From positions 1-42,990 of the forward strand of contig NZ_JBHUMO010000004.1 of assembly GCF_042685105.1 (NCBI RefSeq): a stretch of 42,990 nucleotides of DNA, read 5' to 3'. The notes beneath the pieces are model-generated. The model did no database searches and had not been told where the DNA came from. It saw only the letters and a program-made list of their open reading frames with translations. Shown here one piece after another: positions 26,770-34,288 of the stretch (its first letter is position 1; each line of letters opens with the position of its first letter). Source of the DNA: Enterococcus_G camelliae. GTDB lineage: Bacteria; Bacillota; Bacilli; Lactobacillales; Enterococcaceae. Both the position numbers and the translations under genes were made by a program.

Positions 26770-26946
26770 ATGCCTGAAAAAAAATACAGTCCAAACGTGT
26801 TAATCGATAATAAAAATACCAAAGAAGATTTGGCCCCTCTTATACGGGGTGGGTTCCGATTAGATAGCCCTGAAAAGGCGATCATATCAGCGTATACAGC
26901 TGGTTTTCCATGTCCGCAAACAGGACAAACTGTCAGTGTAGATTAG
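26770..26946 (+). CDS. Small unassigned ORF, 58 residues
   Basis: An open frame of 58 codons starts ATG-CCT-GAA-AAA and ends at TAG. It would encode a protein with a charged N-terminal half (MPEKKYSPNV...) and the C-terminal half AYTAGFPCPQTGQTVSVD with one cysteine. I do not recognise it. No Shine-Dalgarno sequence precedes the ATG and an in-frame stop lies two codons upstream. It is antisense to the ridA leader and contains one of the two dyads described there. It reads like protein sequence, but that is a weak argument; it may be chance. Confidence 0.3.
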   Translation: MPEKKYSPNVLIDNKNTKEDLAPLIRGGFRLDSPEKAIISAYTAGFPCPQTGQTVSVD

Positions 26947-26988
26947 CTCATTTGTCCAATTTACGGACAAACTGCTAACTTTATTATA
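26911..26988 (-). promoter_or_regulatory. ridA -10 and two phased dyad sites
   Basis: A TATAAT -10 lies at 26983-26988 on the minus strand, with a poor -35. Downstream are two inverted repeats of the form TGTCC-N7-GGACA, at 26953-26969 and 26911-26927. Their starts are 42 bases apart (four DNA turns), and both are followed on the plus strand by AACTG. The first extends to 7-base arms TTTGTCC/GGACAAA. They could be operators or, in RNA, two 7-base-loop hairpins. Confidence 0.5.
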
Positions 26989-27014
26989 CACAAAACAATA
27001 ATTAAGGAAAACGA

Positions 27015-27926
27015 TTATTTCACTATCCTCATACTGTCCAAATACTCTTCTAAGTAGGCAATAAATTTCTTGCCTAAAAATGAAAATGTTGCTTGGTTTT
27101 TATAAATCAACACGAGCTGGTTGTCTTCCTCATTTTCTAAAGGAATTAATTTAATGCCTTGCCTTTCGGGGTATTTCACGAGACCTGAACCGGAGCCATA
27201 AGCATCTGTTTCATGTAAGATGCCGACCAAGGTGGCACGATCAGTGGTATGGATGACTTGTTCTGCATCAAAGAAATCCAAGATATCCTCTGAAAAGAAG
27301 GTGTAATGGTTGTCTTCTTGCGTAAATCGTACTTGCGGGAAGGGTTCTAAATCCTGGACGGTGACTGATTTTTTACGGCTTAACGGATGGTGCTCACTTA
27401 AAAAGATATGGGTTTGAAAATCGCCCATGACTCGATAGGTCAAATTGCCGCCTTCTAGCAAACGTAACAACCCTCGCCGATTGCGATTGTTGAAATACAT
27501 CACGCCAATCTCGCTGCGAAAGTTTTCAACATCTTTGATCACATTCATAGTCGTATTTTCAAAAATTCGAAAATTGGTGTACTCAGGAAACTCTTTAATT
27601 AAGCGGCTCATCACTTCAGCAACAAAATCGTAATGTTGACTAGCAATGGAAAAATGATGTTCTCGCTGTTCTCTGGACAAAAAGCGATTTTCTAACAAAC
27701 TAACCTGAGCCAAAACCTGCTGAGAATATTGTAGAAAATCTTTGCCATCCGAAGTCAATTTTGCGCCATGGTTGGTGCGTTCAAAGAGCGAGAGCCCAAT
27801 TTCATTTTCCAATTCTTTGATTGCATGCGAAAGACTAGGTTGAGAAATATACAATTTTTTGGCCGCTTCACGAAAACTCCCGTTGTTGGCAATTGCGACA
27901 ACATAGCGCATTTGCTGGATGTTCAT
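27015..27926 (-). CDS. LysR-family transcriptional regulator
   Basis: A 303-residue LysR-type regulator. The N-terminal winged helix-turn-helix is clear (MNIQQMRYVVAIANNGSFREAAKKLYISQPSLSHAIKELE...LFERTNHGAKLT), followed by a substrate-binding domain with two alpha/beta lobes from about residue 92. Ribosome site AAAGGAG. It follows the M20 amidohydrolase by 49 bases, so the two are likely co-transcribed, and it precedes ridA. This suggests that it controls the M20/metY/ridA neighbourhood in response to a sulfur or amino-acid metabolite; the effector is unknown. The length is normal and nothing is missing. Confidence 0.93.
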   Translation of the reverse strand: MNIQQMRYVVAIANNGSFREAAKKLYISQPSLSHAIKELENEIGLSLFERTNHGAKLTSDGKDFLQYSQQVLAQVSLLENRFLSREQREHHFSIASQHYDFVAEVMSRLIKEFPEYTNFRIFENTTMNVIKDVENFRSEIGVMYFNNRNRRGLLRLLEGGNLTYRVMGDFQTHIFLSEHHPLSRKKSVTVQDLEPFPQVRFTQEDNHYTFFSEDILDFFDAEQVIHTTDRATLVGILHETDAYGSGSGLVKYPERQGIKLIPLENEEDNQLVLIYKNQATFSFLGKKFIAYLEEYLDSMRIVK

Positions 27927-27975
27927 GTTATCCGCTCCTTTTTCTTAGATTCTTCTATTATATATGGAAAACGTT

Positions 27976-29121
27976 TCATCGTTGCGATTCTTCTCCGATT
28001 TTTTCAATAAAACGAACGAAATAGTCCACAGCTGGCAGCAATGCCTGGTCATCCAAGCGGAAACGCGGGTCATGCAATTCATAGGGGCCGCCCGAGCCAA
28101 TCATCACAAAACAACCAGGGATTGCTTCTTGGTAGTAAGCAAAGTCTTCGCCAATAGCAGTTTCCTTAACAACGCGTGTATCATAACCCATTTCTTTTGA
28201 AACTTCTAAGGCAAGTGCCGTCCACTTTTCATCATTAAAAACAGAAGGGCAATTGCCAAACCAATCCAAATCAATCGTGACATCATTTGCAATGGCTAGT
28301 CCAGCCAGGATGGCACGAATGCGTGTTTCGATGAACGCTCGATCTGCACGACTAAACGTGCGGACAGTGCCCTCAAGCATCGCTTCTTCGGGAATGACGT
28401 TCCAGGTATTGCCACCGTGAATCTGCGTAATGCTCACCACCGCATGGGCATCGGGAGCCAGATTTCGACTTACGATGGTTTGAAAGTCTTGAATAATCTG
28501 AGCAACAACAAGCAGCGGATCTTTGCCTTCATTTGGTTTGGCACCATGCGCTCCAGCACCGTGAATCTGAATGGCAAAGCGATCAACAGCAGCTGTTAAT
28601 GCGCCTGCTTTCGTACCTAGTGCGCCCACGGGTAAGGATGGATCGTTGTGAAAGCCAAAGATAGCGGAAACATTTTCGAGTACGCCTGATTCTAAAACGG
28701 ATTTCGCGCCAACACCCGTTTCCTCTGCCGGTTGAAACAAAACAATGAGTGTCCCCGCCAAATCTGCCTTGCGTTCATTTAGGGAAAGGGTTGCACCCAA
28801 AATCACCGCCATATGAAAGTCGTGGCCACACGCGTGCATAACTCCTGGATTTTCTGAAACATAGGGCACGCCCGATTTTTCTAAAATAGGCAAGGCATCG
28901 ATATCAGAACGTAACGCAATCGTTGGGCCAGGCTTGGCTCCTTGAATGCGGGCAAAGACCCCTGTTGGTAAATCAACTGGCAGCAACTCGACCTTAGCTT
29001 CTTCCAAAATTGTTCGTAAACGACGTGTTGTTTCAAATTCCTTTGTTGATAATTCAGGGTGCCGATGCAATTCATGCCGAAAGTTGATTAAAAAATCGCC
29101 TCTATTTATTCCATCATTCAT
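27976..29121 (-). CDS. M20-family amidohydrolase (HipO/YxeP-like)
   Basis: A zinc-dependent N-acyl amino acid deacylase of 381 residues. Metal and active-site motifs are present: HRHPELSTKEFETT near 18, ALRSDIDALPI near 72, HACGHDFHM near 95, PAEETGVGAKSVLE near 129 with the catalytic glutamate, HGAGAHGAKPNEGKDP, and GEDFAYY near 344. Relatives release amino acids from N-acetyl or N-benzoyl forms, including N-acetyl-diaminopimelate and, in Bacillus, N-acetylated S-substituted cysteines. Position between metY and a LysR gene favours the sulfur role (inference). GAGAGGGAG precedes the ATG. A separate promoter and attenuator-like leader lie upstream. Confidence 0.88.
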   Translation of the reverse strand: MNDGINRGDFLINFRHELHRHPELSTKEFETTRRLRTILEEAKVELLPVDLPTGVFARIQGAKPGPTIALRSDIDALPILEKSGVPYVSENPGVMHACGHDFHMAVILGATLSLNERKADLAGTLIVLFQPAEETGVGAKSVLESGVLENVSAIFGFHNDPSLPVGALGTKAGALTAAVDRFAIQIHGAGAHGAKPNEGKDPLLVVAQIIQDFQTIVSRNLAPDAHAVVSITQIHGGNTWNVIPEEAMLEGTVRTFSRADRAFIETRIRAILAGLAIANDVTIDLDWFGNCPSVFNDEKWTALALEVSKEMGYDTRVVKETAIGEDFAYYQEAIPGCFVMIGSGGPYELHDPRFRLDDQALLPAVDYFVRFIEKIGEESQR

Positions 29122-29179
29122 AGTGTTCTCTCCCTCTCAATCAGTGTATGCTTTCCCATGCGAAACAATTGCCTTTCTA

Positions 29180-29254
29180 ATAAAAAGAAAACCTCCCAGT
29201 ACCAATGACTGAAAGGTTCCTTTTTTTCGCTATCTGCTGTTGTCTAGTTGGTAC
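29180..29254 (-). promoter_or_regulatory. Attenuator-like leader between metY and the M20 gene
   Basis: On the minus strand AACCTTTCAGT (29208-29218) pairs with ACTGGGAGGTT (29190-29200; two G-T pairs), followed by TTTTCTTTTT: a sound terminator. Its loop and the base of its 3' arm (TTGGTAC, 29199-29205) are perfectly complementary to GTACCAA at 29248-29254 upstream, offering an alternative or pseudoknot fold. It may simply end the metY transcript, but a promoter lies upstream of it, so it also sits in the M20 leader. Confidence 0.6.
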
Positions 29255-29287
29255 GCAGCTATCAGTATGCGTCATTCGATTTTGCTT

Positions 29288-29317
29288 AGTATACCACTGC
29301 TTGAAATGGACTGTCTA
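29288..29317 (-). promoter_or_regulatory. Promoter before the M20 leader
   Basis: TAGACA (29312-29317) and TATACT (29288-29293) on the minus strand are 18 bases apart, in the metY to M20 spacer. The predicted transcript starts before the attenuator-like hairpin. Confidence 0.55.
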
Positions 29318-29352
29318 CATGAAACGAGTGAACCTCATTTAGCGGAATGCTT

Positions 29353-30657
29353 TTACTCTACGGCGCGAAAAGCTTCATCCAAGGCTGCAAGCAAATCATC
29401 AATCTGTTCAATGCCTATGGACAAACGAATGGTATTTGGTTTAATGCCTTGTTCCAAGAGCTCTTTTTCCGTTAGTTGAGAATGTGTCGTACTGGCAGGA
29501 TGAATCACCAACGACTTCACGTCGGCGACATTGGCTAACAAAGAAAAAATAGGCAAATGATCAATAAAGTTCTGAGCTGTGGCTGCATCGCCTTTTATTT
29601 CAAACGTAAAAATCGACCCTGCTCCCTTTGGAAAATAGCGTTGATACAATGCATGGCTCGTCTCTGTTGGCAACGATGGATGATGAACCGCCTCGACTTG
29701 CGGATGATTGGCCAAATAGTCGACAATCTTCAGAGCATTTTCCACATGACGTTCCACCCGTAATGACAACGTTTCTAACCCTTGTAGAAACAAAAAGGCA
29801 TGGAAAGGCGAGACCGTCGCGCCCGTATCACGCAATAAAATCGCTCGAATATAGGTAGCAAACGCCGCTGGTCCAGCAGCTTCTGCAAAAGCTATGCCAT
29901 GATAACTTGGATTTGGATCTGCTATCCAAGGAAATTTATTGGCCGCTTTCCAATCAAATGTGCCTCCATCAACAATCACCCCACCAATTGCCGTACCATG
30001 TCCGCCAATAAATTTCGTGGCTGAATGAACCACAATATCTGCCCCATGTTCAATTGGTCGTAGCAAATACGGTGTCGCAAATGTCGAATCAATCACCAAC
30101 GGAATATTATGCTCATGGGCAATTTTGGCAATTGCTTCTATGTCAATAATATTTGAGTTGGGGTTGCCTAGCGTTTCAATAAAAATGGCTTTGGTATTGG
30201 GCTGAATGGCTGCTTCAAAAGCTCCCTCTACCTGAGGATCAACAAAAGATGCCGTCACCCCGGCTACGAGTGGTAACGTATTGGCTAACAAATTATACGT
30301 CCCCCCATAAATGGTTTCTGACGCAACAATGTGTTCACCCGATTTGGCCAAAGCCGTAATCGTATAGTGAACGGCCGCCGCACCGGAAGCAACGGCTAAC
30401 GATGCGACACCACCTTCTAATGCCGCGATCCGTTTTTCAAATACTTCTTGCGTTGGGTTGGTCAACCGACCATAGATATTTCCTGCATCCCGCAAACCAA
30501 ATCGATCCGCAGCATGTTGGGAATCCCGAAAAACGTACGAACTGGTTGCATAAATTGGAACGGCCCGCGCGTCAGTCGCTGGATCCGCTTGTTCTTGACC
30601 AATATGCAGTTGCTTTGTTTCAAAATGCCAATTTTCTGAACTTGTTTGTTTTCCCAT
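29353..30657 (-). CDS. metY: O-acetylhomoserine sulfhydrylase (MetY type)
   Basis: Joins O-acetylhomoserine and sulfide to give homocysteine directly. At 434 residues it has the extended length of MetY compared with about 365-390 for MetB/MetI. It shows ETKQLHIGQEQADPATDARAVPIYATSSYVF at the N-terminus, YGRLTNPTQEVFEKRIAALEGG, ETLGNPNSNIID, DSTFATPYLLRP and the PLP lysine in SATKFIGGHGTAIGG. Start ATG has GGAGG 8 bases upstream; a GTG five codons earlier is disfavoured. It stands behind its own methionine T-box. Its substrate would come from metA elsewhere in the window. Confidence 0.93.
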   Translation of the reverse strand: MGKQTSSENWHFETKQLHIGQEQADPATDARAVPIYATSSYVFRDSQHAADRFGLRDAGNIYGRLTNPTQEVFEKRIAALEGGVASLAVASGAAAVHYTITALAKSGEHIVASETIYGGTYNLLANTLPLVAGVTASFVDPQVEGAFEAAIQPNTKAIFIETLGNPNSNIIDIEAIAKIAHEHNIPLVIDSTFATPYLLRPIEHGADIVVHSATKFIGGHGTAIGGVIVDGGTFDWKAANKFPWIADPNPSYHGIAFAEAAGPAAFATYIRAILLRDTGATVSPFHAFLFLQGLETLSLRVERHVENALKIVDYLANHPQVEAVHHPSLPTETSHALYQRYFPKGAGSIFTFEIKGDAATAQNFIDHLPIFSLLANVADVKSLVIHPASTTHSQLTEKELLEQGIKPNTIRLSIGIEQIDDLLAALDEAFRAVE

Positions 30658-30766
30658 TCTCTTTTCCTCCACTCATTGTTGCTTCTTTTTCCACCTTACC
30701 ATCTTCGAAAATCGTTTGTAGCCAACCCTGCCAGCTTCATACCCGCCACCTCTCATTTTTTAAAAT

Positions 30767-31031
30767 AAAAAAAGCCCTTCAGAAACAATCTGAAAGGGCG
30801 TCATCACGCGGTACCACCTTATCTTCGTTATCTTTTTTGCCAAGATAACCTCTACAAGTATCCCCTGATACTCGGTGTTGTTAACGGACACTCCCGTCAA
30901 TCCCTACTCATTTCGGAATCGACTGCTCCGAGACCATTTTCCTTACTCCTCATTTATCCATTTTCACCAGTCTGGACTCTCTTAGAAATGATTGAGTACC
31001 TACTTATCTCTTCTTTGCAGGCTATTTAATT
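30767..31031 (-). promoter_or_regulatory. T-box riboswitch, methionine-specific, metY leader
   Basis: The minus strand carries the canonical T-box AGGTGGTACCGCG (30807-30819), followed by the terminator GCCCTTTCAGA...TCTGAAGGGC (30774-30799, one bulged base) and a T run. TGGT predicts discriminator A. Near the 3' base of stem I, CCGAAATGAGTAGG holds an ATG specifier (30909-30911) right after GAA and followed by A, so tRNA-Met is the predicted ligand. Stem I also contains AGTA and a GGTGAAAATGG apical segment. Confidence 0.95.
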
Positions 31032-31037
31032 GTAGCT

Positions 31038-31066
31038 AGCATAGCGATGTCACCGACAAGTGTCAA
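31038..31066 (-). promoter_or_regulatory. Promoter of the metY T-box transcript
   Basis: TTGACA (31061-31066) and TATGCT (31038-31043) on the minus strand are exactly 17 bases apart, immediately upstream of the T-box leader. Confidence 0.85.
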
Positions 31067-31229
31067 TCGCTGGGATGATTCGTCTTTTCTATCACGACGT
31101 CCGAAAAATGAAAAAATAATGAGAAAACTTACGGAACCTTCATCTTAGCGTGATAATTTTTTTCTATCATGAAGCAGTTACAAAGCAGAACAAATTAACC
31201 AATAAAGCTGGCTTTCAGAAGGCTGTGAT

Positions 31230-31257
31230 TTGCCAAGAATGGAAAATAGATTAGAAT
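31230..31257 (+). promoter_or_regulatory. Promoter of the alpha-amylase gene
   Basis: TTGCCA (31230-31235) and TAGAAT (31252-31257) are 16 bases apart, about 30 bases before the start codon. I see no catabolite (cre) site that fits the consensus. Confidence 0.5.
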
Positions 31258-31288
31258 AAAAGCAGAGTACGCAAAGGAGGCAGCAATT

Positions 31289-32752
31289 ATGGGAAAAGAA
31301 GTCATCTTGCAAGGATTTGAATGGTATTTACCGAACGACGGTACGCATTGGCATACAGTGGCTAGGATGGCTGATGAACTGGTAAAAATTGGCTTCACTG
31401 GCATTTGGTTACCACCTGCCTATAAAGGGGCTGCTGGCAAAGAGGATGTTGGCTATGGTGTCTATGATTTATTCGATTTAGGTGAATTCGATCAAAAAGG
31501 CACGATGGCCACCAAATATGGCACGAAAGCGGACTATCTTGCTGCCATCAGTGCGCTGAAAGAAGCCGGTCTTTCCGTTTATGCGGATATTGTCTTTAAT
31601 CACATGATGGGGGCCGATGAGTTAGAAAAATTTCCCGCTGTTCAATACAATCCTGATAATCGTACGGAAGAAGAAAGTGCACAAGAGGAGATTGAAGCCT
31701 GGACCAAATTCACCTTTCCAGGTCGTGCAGGGAAGTACGATGACTATGTCTGGACTTGGAAAAATTTTTCGGGTGTTGATTATGACGAACGATCCAAAAG
31801 CCATGCGCTTTTTAACATTGGAGACAAGGGTTGGAGCGAGGAGGTCGATGATGAAAAAGGAAACTTCGATTATCTGATGGGCTGCGACTTGGATATGAAT
31901 AATGAAGACACAATCGCCCAACTAGAAAAATGGGGCTCTTGGTTTTATGATTTGACCCAAGTTGATGGTTTCCGCTTAGATGCTGTCAAACACATCGAGT
32001 TTTCTTATTATGTTGACTGGTTACTCAATCGCAACAAGCAAGCAGGACGGGAATTGTTTGTTGTCGGGGAATACTGGTCAAATGAAACAGAAAAACTGGA
32101 AGATTACCTAAAATCATCTGGTAATATGGTCAATTTATTTGATGTGCCGTTGCATTTTCAGTTTTATGAAGCTTCTCATTCCAATGGTCAATTCGATATG
32201 CGGACGCTATTTGACAATAGTTTAGTTGACCGTCAACCTGATTTTGCTGTGACATTTGTCGACAATCACGATACGCAAATTGGTCAGATCCTCGAGTCAT
32301 GGGTAGCTGGTTGGTTTAAACTCCATGCCTATGCATGTATCTTATTACGGCAAGAAGGGACGCCTGTTGTTTTTTGGGGTGACTTATATGGGATTCCAAG
32401 TAAAGACATCGCTCCAGTTGGGCAACCTCTACTTGATTTGTTGGCGGTTCGCAAAGCACTCTTAGGAGGAAAGGAAGTCGATTCTTTTGATGATCCATCC
32501 ATTATTGGTTGGGCAACCATTAGTGAAGACAATCAATCAGATGGAGGCTTTGTTGTCTTAATGACAAACGCATCCGGCGGGGAAAAAGAAATGACACTCC
32601 ATCCACGGTACGCGAACAAGTCCTTTGTTGATCTATTGCATCATAATGAAGCCATTGTCACTTTAGATGAGACAGGAAAAGGTGTATTCCCTGTCAACGA
32701 TGGTCAAGTTTCTGTATATGTTCAAGAAGCATTTTACAAAAAAATAAAATAA
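31289..32752 (+). CDS. amyS: Cytoplasmic alpha-amylase (GH13)
   Basis: Hydrolyses alpha-1,4 glucan bonds. The 487-residue protein is of the Bacillus AmyS/AmyL size and type. Conserved regions: ADIVFNHMMGADE near 100, nucleophile Asp231 in VDGFRLDAVKHIE, acid/base Glu261 in FVVGEYWS, and Asp327 in FVDNHDTQ. The first residues (MGKEVILQGFEWY) are the barrel start, with no signal peptide, so the enzyme acts inside the cell on glycogen or imported maltodextrin. Ribosome site AAAGGAGG precedes the ATG. No terminator is seen after it: the MFS remnant's frame opens 8 bases past the stop. Confidence 0.94.
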   Translation: MGKEVILQGFEWYLPNDGTHWHTVARMADELVKIGFTGIWLPPAYKGAAGKEDVGYGVYDLFDLGEFDQKGTMATKYGTKADYLAAISALKEAGLSVYADIVFNHMMGADELEKFPAVQYNPDNRTEEESAQEEIEAWTKFTFPGRAGKYDDYVWTWKNFSGVDYDERSKSHALFNIGDKGWSEEVDDEKGNFDYLMGCDLDMNNEDTIAQLEKWGSWFYDLTQVDGFRLDAVKHIEFSYYVDWLLNRNKQAGRELFVVGEYWSNETEKLEDYLKSSGNMVNLFDVPLHFQFYEASHSNGQFDMRTLFDNSLVDRQPDFAVTFVDNHDTQIGQILESWVAGWFKLHAYACILLRQEGTPVVFWGDLYGIPSKDIAPVGQPLLDLLAVRKALLGGKEVDSFDDPSIIGWATISEDNQSDGGFVVLMTNASGGEKEMTLHPRYANKSFVDLLHHNEAIVTLDETGKGVFPVNDGQVSVYVQEAFYKKIK

Positions 32753-32759
32753 TAGTTGA

Positions 32760-33821
32760 TTTTTAATTAATTTTTTTATTATTTTTGGAGGTATTTTTTT
32801 TGGACTAATGGCTGATAAATACGGTCGCGTCAAAGTTTTTTCATCTACTGTTCTGCTCTTTTCCATTGCTTCGCTATTGATGTACTTTGCTTCAAATATT
32901 TATCTTGTGTACCTATTTCGTTTTATTGCTGGGATTGGTGCAGGTGGCGAATATGGCGCTTGTATGGCACTTATTTCAGAGAGTGTTTCAAAAAAACATT
33001 TGGGTCTGGCAACCTCCATTGCTGGAATTGGTGGACAAGTTGGCGCGGCCTTAGCAGCAATTTTAGCTTCTCTTATTATTCCAACATTAGGATGGAAAAT
33101 GCTTTATGTCATCGGAGCTCTTCCTGTTTTTATGGTCTTATTTATTCGCCGTAACTTAAAAGAACCCCCAGCTTTCCATAAAGTAAAACAAACCAAGAAA
33201 CGTAGTCGGTTACAAGATCTATTCACAACAAACCACTTAATCCTGCAAACACTTGGCTTAAGTATCATGGTTACTGTGCAAATTGCTGGTTACTTTGGTC
33301 TAATGAATTGGTTACCTTCCATTATGCAACAACGCTTGAACCTCTCTGTCTCAGGTTCCTCACTCTGGATGGTCTGCACGATTCTCGGTATGTCTCTGGG
33401 CATGTTAACCTTTGGCACTATTATGGACAAAATCGGTCCCCAATTTGCTTTTGCTATCTTCCTACTCTTTTCTTCTATTAGTGTGTATTTACTGGTTCTG
33501 GCGACCAATAAATGGACCTTAATCGCCGCAGCTATGGTGGTTGGTTACTTCATTAATGGCATGTACGGTGGTTATGGTGCCATCATTAGTAGTTTGTACC
33601 CAACAGAAATACGTGCCACCGCAAACAATTTTATTATGAATCTTGGCCGAGCAGTCGGTGGGTTTTCCTCCATCCTCATCGGTTTTTTGATTGACCACTA
33701 CTCCCTTGCTGCTGTCATGCTTTTTCTCAGTCTCATTTATTTGATAAGTCTGGCTGTCGTGCTTCTGTTGCCTGGCATGAAACAATTGCAACGAACAAAG
33801 GCCATCACTCGCATAAAATAA
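32760..33821 (+). pseudogene. MFS transporter, 5'-truncated
   Basis: The readable frame encodes most of a major facilitator of the sugar/aromatic-acid:H+ symporter type: motif A FGLMADKYGRVKV, then RFIAGIGAGGEYGACMALISESV, a central loop, and a second half with YPTEIRATANNFIMNLGRAVGG. Motif A normally follows TM2, yet here it lies almost at the beginning. The frame upstream of the first ATG (32808) still encodes IFGGIFFG, the end of TM2, then meets a stop at 32757-32759. TM1 and most of TM2 (roughly 60 residues) are missing. The GGAGG upstream is 16 bases from the ATG, too far to serve it well. A shortened 10-TM product of 337 residues is possible but probably not functional. Confidence 0.8.
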
Positions 33822-33825
33822 TCCT

Positions 33826-33863
33826 AGTAGCGGCTGTCTAAAAAAGGCAGTTGCTACTTTTTT
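33826..33863 (+). terminator. Terminator after the MFS remnant
   Basis: A 13-base stem with three G-T pairs (33826-33838 with 33846-33858) around a TAAAAAA loop is followed by TTTTT. Confidence 0.85.
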
Positions 33864-33872
33864 CTATTATGC

Positions 33873-33933
33873 TTTACATACTAGTTAATCCTTGCTATAC
33901 TTCTTTCATCGACTAAGTTGTATTACATACTAG
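33873..33933 (+). promoter_or_regulatory. padR promoter with two direct-repeat operator candidates
   Basis: TTTACA (33873-33878) and TATACT (33896-33901) are 17 bases apart. TTACATACTAG occurs twice, at 33874-33884 over the -35 and at 33923-33933 after the predicted start and before the ribosome site. Such a placement suits autorepression by PadR with looping or double blocking. Confidence 0.65.
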
Positions 33934-33949
33934 ATGAAAGGATCGACTT

Positions 33950-34288
33950 ATGAAAAATACGCAATTGCTAAAAGGTGTATTGGAAGGATGTGTTCTTTTG
34001 CTCATTCAGAAAAAAGAGGTCTATGGTTATGAATTGGTTCAAGAGCTAAAGCGAATGGGGTTTACCGAAATGGTAGGCGGGACTGTCTATCCTCTTTTGC
34101 AAAAATTAGAAAAAAAAGGCGCACTGACCAGTCACATGAAGCCTTCTGCAGATGGTCCCGATCGCAAATATTACCAAGTAACAGCGATTGGTGACGAACT
34201 GGCTGAAGCATTTCTTAAAGAATGGCAAGCACTGCTTACTACCGTCGAGCACTTTACTCAATTAGAAGGAGGATTACAACATGACTGA
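33950..34288 (+). CDS. PadR-family transcriptional regulator
   Basis: A 112-residue PadR-type winged helix repressor: LKGVLEGCVLLLIQKKEVYGYELVQELKRMGF, then GGTVYPLLQKLEKKGAL, then GPDRKYYQVTAIGDELAEAF, followed by a short C-terminal dimerisation helix (PadR-s1 subgroup). AAAGGA precedes the ATG. The stop overlaps the next start by 8 bases, so the two proteins are made together. Pairs of PadR and a membrane protein with an N-terminal helical domain are common in Firmicutes and often respond to envelope stress. Confidence 0.92.
   Translation: MKNTQLLKGVLEGCVLLLIQKKEVYGYELVQELKRMGFTEMVGGTVYPLLQKLEKKGALTSHMKPSADGPDRKYYQVTAIGDELAEAFLKEWQALLTTVEHFTQLEGGLQHD

Noticed and set aside
30402..30848. 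Plus-strand frame of 148 codons opposite metY and its T-box
   Set aside because: It is antisense to a strongly supported gene and a conserved leader, with no ribosome site; a shadow frame.
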